DNA from: Streptomyces hokutonensis | GTDB lineage: Bacteria; Actinomycetota; Actinomycetes; Streptomycetales; Streptomycetaceae | NCBI RefSeq assembly: GCF_000376565.1 | Contig: NZ_BARG01000058.1 | Coordinates: forward strand, 1 to 64,000 | Reading direction: 5' to 3' | DNA length: 64,000 nt | Shown: positions 36,067 to 43,731 of the stretch, one piece after another | Numbering within the stretch: position 1 is the first letter of the stretch | Layout of the letters: each line of letters opens with the position of its first letter | Notes under the pieces: model-generated | Told to the model about the DNA's origin: nothing | Database searches by the model: none | What the model saw: the letters and a program-made list of their open reading frames with translations, nothing else | Program-made: the position numbers and the translations under genes

Positions 36067-36999
36067 ATGAGCGACCCCGTGAGCCGCACGATCCTGTTGC
36101 TGGACATCGAGAGGTACAGCGACCGGGACGACGTGGAACAGGCCTATCTGCGCCGCATGCTCTACGACATCACCGACCGCACGCTGGAGAGCGCGGGCAT
36201 CGACGAGACCCGGCGGCTGCGGGCCGACCGCGGTGACTCGGTGATGGAGCTGATCGACGCGAGCGCCCCCGTCACGGCACTGCTGCGGGCCCTGCTCACG
36301 GAGGTGCCGGTCCGGCTGAAGGCTGTCAACCGCATGGCGTCCCGCTCCGCGCAGATCCGGCTGCGCGGTGTCGTCGCCACGGGGTACGTCGCCGTGGACC
36401 TGCACGACGGCTGGGTCGGCTCCGACCTCAACCACGCCTGCCGGCTGCTGGACGCGGACGTCCTGCGCGCCGCCCTGCGCGAGCGGACCGAGGACTTCGC
36501 GCTGTGCGTCTCGGACGCCCTGTACGCGGGAGTCGTCCGCCACGACCACCCGGGCATCCCGGCCGACGACTTCCACCGGGTGACGGTGGCGAGCAAGAAC
36601 GGCCCGCTGGAGGCCTGGCTGCACGGACCGGTGCCCGAGGGGGCGGCCGGCGCGAACCACGGTGACACGGGGGAGGGGGAGGCGCAGGGCGGATCGGGGG
36701 ACCGCCCTGCGCCCCACGCCACGGGATCGGAAGCTCCCGCGCCCGATGCCCCCGCATCGCAGCCTCCGGCTTCGGACGCCCCCGAGGAGCGGGTGCCGCC
36801 GCAGGGCGGGTCACCGGAGAACAGCCCGGCGCCGGACGGACCACGGGGAGCCCCGGCGCCGGGTGTCGTCTTCAACTTCAACGGCGGTCCGCCGTCGTTC
36901 GGCGGCAGCCTGGTCGGCCACGACCAGCACGGCGTCAGCGGCGGCCAGGTCACCGGCGACGTCCACCTCGGCGGCCACGAGCGGGGAGACGGCGCATGA
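36067..36999 (+). CDS. Class III nucleotidyl cyclase-like protein with C-terminal Gly/Val signalling-type motif
   Basis: The 310-residue protein has a compact cyclase-like domain at about 1-175. LLLDIERYS supplies Asp13 and RADRGDSVMEL supplies Asp57, the positions of the two metal-binding aspartates. GWVGSDLNHACRLL supplies Asn122 and Arg126, the Asn-x3-Arg pair that stabilises the transition state in class III cyclases. A Pro/Ala/Glu-rich linker (about 185-265) leads to a Gly/Val motif at 278-299 (FGGSLVGHDQHGVSGG and on), repeated in the next protein. The stop overlaps the next ATG (ATGA). Product nucleotide cannot be read from sequence. A catalytically active, cyclic-nucleotide-producing enzyme is inferred. 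Confidence 0.75.
   Translation: MSDPVSRTILLLDIERYSDRDDVEQAYLRRMLYDITDRTLESAGIDETRRLRADRGDSVMELIDASAPVTALLRALLTEVPVRLKAVNRMASRSAQIRLRGVVATGYVAVDLHDGWVGSDLNHACRLLDADVLRAALRERTEDFALCVSDALYAGVVRHDHPGIPADDFHRVTVASKNGPLEAWLHGPVPEGAAGANHGDTGEGEAQGGSGDRPAPHATGSEAPAPDAPASQPPASDAPEERVPPQGGSPENSPAPDGPRGAPAPGVVFNFNGGPPSFGGSLVGHDQHGVSGGQVTGDVHLGGHERGDGA
36898..36963 (+). repeat. Direct repeat copy 1 encoding the shared Gly/Val motif
   Basis: These 66 bases at the 3-prime end of the cyclase-like gene are identical to 37266-37331 except for one base (CAG here, CGG there). They encode residues 278-299, beginning FGGSLVGHDQHGV. The identity extends through synonymous positions, which implies recent duplication or gene conversion, or selection on the DNA itself. 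Confidence 0.9.
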
Positions 37000-39248
37000 G
37001 CGACCAGGAGGAGCCGGAGAAGCCGAGAGCCGCGTCCGGCGGCCCCTCCGACGCCAAGGACCAGAAGGGCCCGAAGGACCAGAAGAACGCCAAGGGCGCC
37101 AAGGGTTCCGGCGACCCGAAGCAGGGCGAGACCACGGCCGACGACACCGCACAGGGCGGCACCGGCGACGACGAGGAACACGACCAGCCGCAGACCGCCT
37201 GGGCGGCCCGCCGTGACCTGATCGACCACAGCCCGCGCAGCATGCACGTCGGCGACCGCTCCCGCTTCGGCGGCAGCCTGGTCGGCCACGACCAGCACGG
37301 CGTCAGCGGCGGCCGGGTCACCGGCGACGTCATCATGGGCAGCAAGACGGAGATCCACTACGCGATACCCGGCCTGTCCGCCCCCGCCTCCGCCTCCGGC
37401 GAGGTCCCGCGGATCGTCCTGGAGCGCCTGGCCGAGACCTTCGTCGCCGACGAGGAGTACATGGCCGGACTGCTCGAACGCCTGCGCAGCGACCGCGTCC
37501 TGGTCCTCTCCGGCGCCCGCTTCACCGGCCGCCACACCGCCGCCCTGATGCTGCTGCACCGGCTGGGCGCCGACCCCGTCCGCACCCTGGTGCGCGACAC
37601 CGACCCGGCCTCCCTCGCCAAGGAGTTCAACTCCGAGGACCAGGCCCGCGGTTACCTCGTCAGCGACCTCGCCACCCGCCGCGACCGCCCGCTGCGCGAA
37701 CCGCACCTCCTCGCCGCGAAGGACCGGCTCGTCGAGCAGGACGCCTATCTGGTCATCACCGTCGGCCCCACGGCCGTACTGGAGGACGTACCGAAGGCCG
37801 AATGGCGGCCGCCGAGCGCGGCCGAGGTCCTCGCCGCGCATGTGCGCACGCGCACCGACGAGGAGACCGCCGCCAAGCTGCTGGAGCTGCCGGACGTGGT
37901 CGAGTTCCTCGGCCGCGACCACCAGCTGCGCGAAGTCGTCGCGTTCGCAGGGCAGTTGGGCCGGTTCGTGGCCGGCGAGATCACCGAGGACGCGATCGCG
38001 CAGTTCTCGCTGATCTCCCTGGAGAGCCAGGTCCAGGAGTGGTTCGAGGAGGACGAGAGCGCGATCCATCTGCGCGACAAGGCGTTCCTGGTCGCGCTCG
38101 CCGCCTTCGACGGCGGACCGTACGCCCTCACGGCCGAACTGAGCGATCTCCTCTACCGGTTCCTCCAGGAGACCGAGAACCCCACCCGCGTCCCCGAGGT
38201 CCCCGTCTTCGGCACCCACATCGGCAAGCGCCTCCAACTCGCCCGCGCCACACGGTACGAGGAGGACGAGCACACCGAGTGGGGCCCGGTCGCCCAGCAG
38301 AAGGCCAGGTTCCTCGACGAACGGGCCTCGCTGGTGCTGCTGCGCGAACTGTGGACCGGCCATCCGTCGGCCCGCCCGGCCCTCATCAACTGGCTGCGCC
38401 GGCTCGCCGACGACGGCCGCCCACTGGTGCGCACCCGCGCCGCGTCCACCGTCGCGATCCTGGCCCGCACCGACCTGCCCTCCGCGATGGCCCTGGTCAT
38501 CGAGGTGTGGGCCACCTCCAAGCTGTTCCGGCACCGGCTGGTCGCCGTCAACTCGCTGACCCTCGCCCACCTCGTCGACACCCCCAACATCCCGCGCATC
38601 CTCGACGACTGGTGCGAGGGCGACGACGAGCGCCGCCGCTGGGTGGGCGTCCGGTCGTACGGCCTGATCGGCTCGGAGCGCCCGGAGCAGGCACTCGCCG
38701 CGCTGCGCAAGGCGGTACGGCGGCTCTACGAGAACGACCAGGACCTGGATCTGGAGATCGGGCGTGAACTCGCCGAGGCCGTAGGGCTGTTGCTGCTCTC
38801 CTCGGCCGAGGAGCGGGTGCTCGCGGAGCTGCGCCAGCACCTCGACGACGACCGCGCGGTGCGCGACCTCACGCTCGCCGGCTTCGTCAACGCCTGCGGT
38901 CGCACCGAGGGCGACGAGCGCTACGGCATGCCGCTGGTCCTCGACTGGTACGCCCGCGCGGTGGCCGCGGGCAGCGCCTCGGCGTACGGCATCCCGTACC
39001 TCTGGCGGGCCGCGCTGGCCGATCTGCGCACCACCCGGCCCGCGCTGGACGTGCTGAAGGCGTGGGTGCTGATCGCCGACCGCGCCACCGCCACCGAGTG
39101 GGCGCTCGCCGCCCTGCTCCCGACCCTGGTGGCCACGCCCGAGGACCACCAGCGCCTCAGCCACCTGCTGCGCACCATGTCCGGCGAGGACGGAAAACCG
39201 CCGCCCCGGGTGGCGGCCCGCCTGCTGACCACGCTCCCCATCCGCTGA
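36996..39248 (+). CDS. Large signalling protein with shared Gly/Val motif, degenerate P-loop and HEAT-like helical repeats
   Basis: The 750-residue protein has three parts. Residues 1-90 are a charged, disordered Lys/Asp/Gly-rich region. Residues 91-112 are the FGGSLVGHDQHGVSGG-type motif shared with the cyclase. From about 137 a P-loop-like fold follows, with VLVLSGARFTGRHTAAL (173-181 resembling Walker A, with Arg-His in place of Lys-Ser/Thr) and AYLVITVGP at the Walker B place without the usual Asp. The region from about 330 on is helical and repeats HEAT-like units. The architecture is like STAND/NLR sensors, but nucleotide hydrolysis is doubtful. Its ATG overlaps the cyclase stop. Confidence 0.7.
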   Translation: MSDQEEPEKPRAASGGPSDAKDQKGPKDQKNAKGAKGSGDPKQGETTADDTAQGGTGDDEEHDQPQTAWAARRDLIDHSPRSMHVGDRSRFGGSLVGHDQHGVSGGRVTGDVIMGSKTEIHYAIPGLSAPASASGEVPRIVLERLAETFVADEEYMAGLLERLRSDRVLVLSGARFTGRHTAALMLLHRLGADPVRTLVRDTDPASLAKEFNSEDQARGYLVSDLATRRDRPLREPHLLAAKDRLVEQDAYLVITVGPTAVLEDVPKAEWRPPSAAEVLAAHVRTRTDEETAAKLLELPDVVEFLGRDHQLREVVAFAGQLGRFVAGEITEDAIAQFSLISLESQVQEWFEEDESAIHLRDKAFLVALAAFDGGPYALTAELSDLLYRFLQETENPTRVPEVPVFGTHIGKRLQLARATRYEEDEHTEWGPVAQQKARFLDERASLVLLRELWTGHPSARPALINWLRRLADDGRPLVRTRAASTVAILARTDLPSAMALVIEVWATSKLFRHRLVAVNSLTLAHLVDTPNIPRILDDWCEGDDERRRWVGVRSYGLIGSERPEQALAALRKAVRRLYENDQDLDLEIGRELAEAVGLLLLSSAEERVLAELRQHLDDDRAVRDLTLAGFVNACGRTEGDERYGMPLVLDWYARAVAAGSASAYGIPYLWRAALADLRTTRPALDVLKAWVLIADRATATEWALAALLPTLVATPEDHQRLSHLLRTMSGEDGKPPPRVAARLLTTLPIR
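37266..37331 (+). repeat. Direct repeat copy 2 encoding the shared Gly/Val motif
   Basis: This is the second copy of the 66-base repeat, 368 bp after the first, encoding residues 91-112 of the large helical protein. It lies in the N-terminal part of that protein, while the first copy is C-terminal in the cyclase-like protein. Confidence 0.9.
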
Positions 39249-39319
39249 CCCACGTCATCCGCCGACCCACGTCGGAACGACCCGCGCACGCCGGGTGGTA
39301 CGCCCGAGGAGACACGCCC

Positions 39320-41902
39320 ATGCCCACCTTCCGCCAGCCCGAGTGGCAGCAGCCGGCCGACCGGCACACCGAGATCGTCGACCCCGTCCTCACCGTGCGG
39401 CAGCTGTCGCGCTTCGAGTTCAACCTCAAGTCGTACGTCCGCATCGACAACGCCCTGGTCTTCGCCACCGGCAAGGGCGGCTTCGTGGCGTACCTCCCGC
39501 CGCAGCGGCCGACCCGCGGGGACATCGCGGCGAACCGCTACACCGCCGTGTACGAGGTCGACATGGGCGTGCATCCGCACACCTGCGAGCTCGCGCTGCC
39601 CAGCGACAACGACGCGTTCGAGTTCACGGCCGCGGTCGACCTGTCCTGGCAGGTCCTCGACCCGGTCCGGTTCGTGGCCAGCGGCCACCGGAACGTACCC
39701 GGGCTGCTGCTGGGCGAACTCCAGCAGGCGGCGCGGCCGGTGACCCGCCGGTTCGCCATCGCCGACAGCGCGTCGGCCGAGGTCGAACTGCTGGAGCGGA
39801 TGAACCTGCTCGGCCCGCTCGGCGCCCCCGCCGGACTCCAGGTCACCTGGACCCTGCGGCTGAAGCGCGACGAGGCCAACATCGAGCACGAGCTGCGCAA
39901 GCAGGCCATCGAGCACTCCGCCGACGAACAGATCCGGGCGGCGCAGCGGGGCATGGACATCGACGTCGAGGTCGACCGCCGCGCCCGCCAGGGCGACGCG
40001 CTCCAGCTCGACCGCGCCCTGCAGTACGGCACCCACCAGCAGGAACTCCTCCTCCAACAGCAGCGCTGGCAGCACGCGCAGGCCCTGCTCGCGGGCCAAC
40101 AGCAGCTGGAACTCCAGCGGTTGGAGGAAGAGAAGATCAATTTCTACCAGTTCCACCTCCAACAGGGCGGCGTCCACCAGTGGGCACTCCACCTCGCCCA
40201 GCACCCGGAGGACTCCCACATGGTCATGAACAGCATGCGGGAGGACCAACTCCGCATGATCCAGGCCCAGATGGAACTGGTCCAACAGCTCTTGAACGGC
40301 GACACGGCCGAGAGCTGGGAGTTGGAGGGCCCCAAGCAACTGGCCCTCCGCACGGTGAACGACATCCTCACCCAACGCCTCCCGGGCGTACCCCAGAACC
40401 CGCCTCCGCCGCTCCCTCCGGGGGCGGGCCCGGAATACCCCGGCGAGCAGATCGCCGGCTCGCCTGCAGGAATGGGCCCGGGGATGACCACTCCTTCGGC
40501 CATGCCTCCGGGTGAGCCGGGGCTGGGCGGACAGCCGACGGCTATGGGGGCGTATGCGCCGCCTGGGCAGGGTGGGATGCCGGGGGGTTATGGGGCGGGG
40601 CCGGGGGTGGTGCCTGGGGGTTATGCGGGTGGGCCGGGGGCTTATGGGGGTGGGCCGGGCTCGACGCCGGGGGCTTATACGGGTGGGCAGGGCGCGGCGC
40701 CAGGGGCCCATGCGGGTGCGCCCGGTGCGGTGCCGGGAGCGTATACGGCAGGGCAGGACGCGGCGCCTGGCGCTTATGCGGGTGGGCCTGGTTCGACGCC
40801 TGGGACATATTCGGGTGGGCCGGGTGCGGCACCAGGGGCTTATGCAGGTCCGCCCGGTGCAGCGCCAGGGGCTCATCCGGGTACGCCCGGTGCGGCGCCG
40901 GGAGCGTATACGGCAGGGCAGAGCTCGACGCCGGGGGCGTCTGCGAGTGGGCAGGACGCGACGCCGGGAGCGTCTGTGGGTGGGCCGGGGGCCGCGCCCG
41001 GGACTTACGCGGGTGGGCAGCCCTCGGCGCCCGGGGCGTACGTTCCTGGGCAGGCGCCGACGGCAGGAGCGCATGGGCCCGGGCAGGCGGCGGAACCAGG
41101 GCCGTACGGATCCGGGCAGGCCTCGGCGCCGGGACCGCACGCACCTGGACAAACGCCGGGGACGGGACCGTACGGGCCCGGGCAGTTCCCGGCGACAAGC
41201 CCGTACGGTCCCGGACAGGGCTCGGCATCAGGGGCGTTCCCGAACGGGGCCGACCCCAGCGATCCGTATCCGAGCGGGGCCAACCCCGGCGGCCCGCACC
41301 CGAACTCCTCCAACCCGAGCGGCCCGTATCCGAGCGGGCCCTACCCGGGTGCGCCGACGGCTGTCCCCGGCGCCGCCGCCGGATCGTTCCCCGGTGCCCC
41401 GGGCCCCCTGGCTTCCGGCCAGTCTCCGGCACATGCCGGACCCACCGGACCGACTGCCCCTGCCGGACCGGCCGGACCCACTGGGTCGAGTGGGTCGAGC
41501 GGGCCTGCTGGGCCGACTGGGCCGGCCGGATCGGCGGGACCGGCCGGATCGGCCGGATCGGCCGGCGTCGCGCCGTATCCGCAGGAGCCGACCGCAGGCA
41601 TGCCGACGTCCACGCCCCACGGCTCACCGCCCGCCGGGCGCGCACCGCAGGGCTCGTACCCGGATGCCCCGGCGCAGCCCCCGGCATCGTCTCCGGCCGC
41701 CCTGCCACAGCCGTCGGGTTCGACACCCGCTGCCCTGTCCAAGGCCCCGGCCGACCAGTCGCCGACGTCTGCCGCACCCGAGGGCTCCGCCTGGCAGCCC
41801 CCGCCCGGATACGGCCGGACGCCGACCCTGCCGGAGGTGGCCGCAGGCTCAGAGGAGGAGGACGTCGAAGAACCCGACAGGCCAGAGGGCGGCGGCGCAT
41901 GA
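39320..41902 (+). CDS. SPFH/band 7-like protein with long repetitive Gly/Pro/Ala tail
   Basis: The 860-residue product starts at an ATG after GAGGAGACACGCCC. Residues about 15-210 look like an SPFH/band 7 (stomatin-type) domain: NRYTAVYEVDMGVHPHTCEL, AAVDLSWQVLDPVRFVASGH, and GLQVTWTLRLKRDEANIEHE. A Gln-rich helical region follows to about 360 (HQQELLLQQQRWQHAQALLA). The remaining 500 residues are low-complexity: tandem units of the type GGPGAAPGAYA, then Pro/Ser/Asn repeats, then about 14 collagen-like Gly-x-y triplets from residue 707. Such domains form membrane-associated rings; the membrane role is inferred. It overlaps the next gene by ATGA. Confidence 0.7.
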   Translation: MPTFRQPEWQQPADRHTEIVDPVLTVRQLSRFEFNLKSYVRIDNALVFATGKGGFVAYLPPQRPTRGDIAANRYTAVYEVDMGVHPHTCELALPSDNDAFEFTAAVDLSWQVLDPVRFVASGHRNVPGLLLGELQQAARPVTRRFAIADSASAEVELLERMNLLGPLGAPAGLQVTWTLRLKRDEANIEHELRKQAIEHSADEQIRAAQRGMDIDVEVDRRARQGDALQLDRALQYGTHQQELLLQQQRWQHAQALLAGQQQLELQRLEEEKINFYQFHLQQGGVHQWALHLAQHPEDSHMVMNSMREDQLRMIQAQMELVQQLLNGDTAESWELEGPKQLALRTVNDILTQRLPGVPQNPPPPLPPGAGPEYPGEQIAGSPAGMGPGMTTPSAMPPGEPGLGGQPTAMGAYAPPGQGGMPGGYGAGPGVVPGGYAGGPGAYGGGPGSTPGAYTGGQGAAPGAHAGAPGAVPGAYTAGQDAAPGAYAGGPGSTPGTYSGGPGAAPGAYAGPPGAAPGAHPGTPGAAPGAYTAGQSSTPGASASGQDATPGASVGGPGAAPGTYAGGQPSAPGAYVPGQAPTAGAHGPGQAAEPGPYGSGQASAPGPHAPGQTPGTGPYGPGQFPATSPYGPGQGSASGAFPNGADPSDPYPSGANPGGPHPNSSNPSGPYPSGPYPGAPTAVPGAAAGSFPGAPGPLASGQSPAHAGPTGPTAPAGPAGPTGSSGSSGPAGPTGPAGSAGPAGSAGSAGVAPYPQEPTAGMPTSTPHGSPPAGRAPQGSYPDAPAQPPASSPAALPQPSGSTPAALSKAPADQSPTSAAPEGSAWQPPPGYGRTPTLPEVAAGSEEEDVEEPDRPEGGGA
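40530..41210 (+). repeat. Degenerate tandem repeats, G-rich coding strand
   Basis: This part of the SPFH-like gene consists of imperfect repeats of about 30-60 bases encoding units such as PGAYAGGPGAAPGA. In 40560-40670 codons end in G unusually often, giving dense runs of three to six guanines on the coding strand, unlike the C-ending codons of the neighbours. This suggests repeat expansion and possible quadruplex formation. Confidence 0.7.
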
Positions 41903-42450
41903 CCACACTCGACCCCGCTCCCACGCCACTCCCCCGTCCCAACCCCAACCTCAACCCCACCGACCTCATCCCCCTCTGCGAAAGGCTGCTCTCCGAGCTC
42001 CGTAGCGAAGTCGCCCGTGCGGACGGCAAGGCGTCCGTGCTCGTCGGGGCTCTCGGGATGACCGGCGGTGTGTTCAGCGGGCTGTTGGCGGGGCGGGGGT
42101 GGACCCCGGACGAGCTGTCGGCCACGGCCACCGTGCTGTGGTGGGTCGCACTGGCCACCCTCGGACTCTCACTGTTCGCGCTGCTGCTCGCCGTGCTGCC
42201 CCGCTACCGCTCCGAGCGATGGACGCCCGGCCGGCCCCTCTCCTACTTCGGTGACATCCAACAGGCCGTCCGGCAGGGCCAGTTGGAGACCGCGCTCGGC
42301 GACACCGGGCGTGACCCCACGACCGGGCTGACCCAGGCCCTCGCCGAGCTGAGCCAGATCGTCGCCCGCAAACACCAGTGGATCCGTACCGGCCTGATCG
42401 CCTTCTGCACCGGCACGGTCCTGCTGCCCGCCTCACTGCTGATCGGCTGA
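41899..42450 (+). CDS. PycTM-like (Pycsar effector family, DUF5706-type) membrane protein
   Basis: The 183-residue product has a Pro-rich start, a helix (ERLLSELRSEVARADGKASV), and three membrane segments: VLVGALGMTGGVFSGLLAG, VLWWVALATLGLSLFALLLA and the C-terminal LIAFCTGTVLLPASLLIG. Between them are PGRPLSYFGDIQQAV and a helix ending IVARKHQWIRTG. This build matches the PycTM family: the RADxKAS helix before the first segment and the ARKxxW helix before the last are typical. In Pycsar immunity such proteins damage the membrane after sensing cCMP or cUMP. Here a cyclase-like gene lies in the same operon. Confidence 0.75.
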   Translation: MTTLDPAPTPLPRPNPNLNPTDLIPLCERLLSELRSEVARADGKASVLVGALGMTGGVFSGLLAGRGWTPDELSATATVLWWVALATLGLSLFALLLAVLPRYRSERWTPGRPLSYFGDIQQAVRQGQLETALGDTGRDPTTGLTQALAELSQIVARKHQWIRTGLIAFCTGTVLLPASLLIG

Positions 42451-42495
42451 CCGCCGCACCGGCACCCGTCCCCGCCTCAGAAGGAAGCAAGCACC

Positions 42496-43713
42496 ATGAC
42501 CCAACCACCAACGGGATACCCGGAGTACCCCGAGTACCCCCAGCAGTCGGCGCAGGTACCCCCGCAGTACCCCCAGCAGCAGCCGCAGCCGCCCACCTAT
42601 CCGCAGTCCCCGTACACCTACCCGCAGGCCCCGCAGGCCTCCACCCCGATACCCCCGCAGTACCCGCAGACCCCGCCCCAGGCACCCCTGACTCCCCCGG
42701 CCCCTGCTCCGGCCCCGGCCGCCAAGTCCGCGCCCGCGCCCGCCGACGACCCGGACCACCCGAACCACATCAACACCGACGCCCGCCGCGTCCACATCTC
42801 CAGCCAGCAGCGCCACACGGACGCCACCGCGGTCGGCAACCTGCTGCTCTATCTGCCGAACTTCCTGTGCAGCCTCGCCGTCGTCGGCCTGTTCTCCGCC
42901 CTGTTCGGCAAGCTCGCGTTCGTGGTGATCCTGCTCTGGCTGGCCAGCGGCGCACTCGTGTTCCACCGCCCCACGGAAAGCGCCCTCGCGCGCCGTTTGC
43001 TCCACCTGCGCTACCCCACTCCGCAAGAACGAGCCAAAATCGAACCGGTCTGGCGGGAGGTCACCGCCCGCGCCGGCGTCGAGGGCCGTAACTACGAGCT
43101 GTGGGTCGAGGACAGCGACGGCCTCAACGCGGTCGCCGCGGCCGGCCACATCGTCGGCGTCACCCGCTTCGCCCTGAACGAGCTGCCCAACGGCGAGCTG
43201 GCCGCCGTCATGGCGCACGAACTCGGCCACCACGTCGGCGGCCACGCCTGGTCCGGGCTGCTCGGCTACTGGTACGCGCTGCCCGGCCGGATGGCCTGGC
43301 GGGTGCTCAAGGCGGCCTCCGTCGTCGCCTTCCACGTCTCGCGCGCCTTCGGCTGCTTCGGCGTCGCCTTCGTCGTGATGATCGTCGGCGGTCTCGCGTT
43401 CGCCACCATCAGCACGCTCTACGGCCTGCCGCTGCTGATCCTGGGCGTGCCGTACGCGCTCGCCGCCGTAGGCCGGCGTGCCGAACTGCGCGCCGACGAG
43501 CACGCCGCCGCCCTCGGTTTCGCCCCGATGCTGGCCTCCGTACTCGACAAACTGCACCAGGGCGAGCAGCACGAACAGGCCGCGCAGACCGCGCGGAACG
43601 GCGGTGTCCCCGTCGAGGAGAGCGCGCTGAGCAAGCTGCTCTCCTCGCACCCGGACTACCACACCCGGCTGCACCACCTGCAGCAGTACCTCCAGCCGCA
43701 GCGGCCGTACTGA
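42496..43713 (+). CDS. Membrane M48-family zinc metalloprotease
   Basis: The 405-residue protein begins with about 90 Pro/Gln/Tyr-rich residues (PQYPQQQPQPPTYPQ), then has two membrane helices (LLLYLPNFLCSLAVVGLFSA, FVVILLWLASGALVF). The M48 catalytic region follows: His241-Glu242-x2-His245 in VMAHELGHHVGGH and the third zinc ligand Glu330 in ELRAD (ExxAD). Two more hydrophobic helices lie between these motifs. It resembles HtpX-type proteases that cleave membrane proteins. GAAGGAAG precedes the ATG. It is the last gene of the operon, 45 bases after the PycTM-like gene; the N-terminal Pro-rich region echoes the tail of the SPFH-like protein. Confidence 0.88.
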   Translation: MTQPPTGYPEYPEYPQQSAQVPPQYPQQQPQPPTYPQSPYTYPQAPQASTPIPPQYPQTPPQAPLTPPAPAPAPAAKSAPAPADDPDHPNHINTDARRVHISSQQRHTDATAVGNLLLYLPNFLCSLAVVGLFSALFGKLAFVVILLWLASGALVFHRPTESALARRLLHLRYPTPQERAKIEPVWREVTARAGVEGRNYELWVEDSDGLNAVAAAGHIVGVTRFALNELPNGELAAVMAHELGHHVGGHAWSGLLGYWYALPGRMAWRVLKAASVVAFHVSRAFGCFGVAFVVMIVGGLAFATISTLYGLPLLILGVPYALAAVGRRAELRADEHAAALGFAPMLASVLDKLHQGEQHEQAAQTARNGGVPVEESALSKLLSSHPDYHTRLHHLQQYLQPQRPY

Positions 43714-43731
43714 GCACAGCACCACGGCACG

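Noticed and set aside
36162..39164. A 1000-codon minus-strand open frame opposite the cyclase and large helical protein genes
   Set aside because: It has the antisense composition typical of this genome. The plus-strand genes have start-stop coupling, ribosome-binding sites and catalytic motifs.
40590..41030. PE-PGRS-type or secreted elastin-like protein
   Set aside because: The Gly-rich tail follows an SPFH-like domain and has no PE domain or signal peptide, and the units are Pro/Ala/Tyr-based.
40530..42158. Alternative frames through the repeat tail of the SPFH-like gene on both strands
   Set aside because: Repetitive DNA keeps several frames open. Only the SPFH frame is continuous with a recognisable domain and ends in an ATGA overlap with the next gene.
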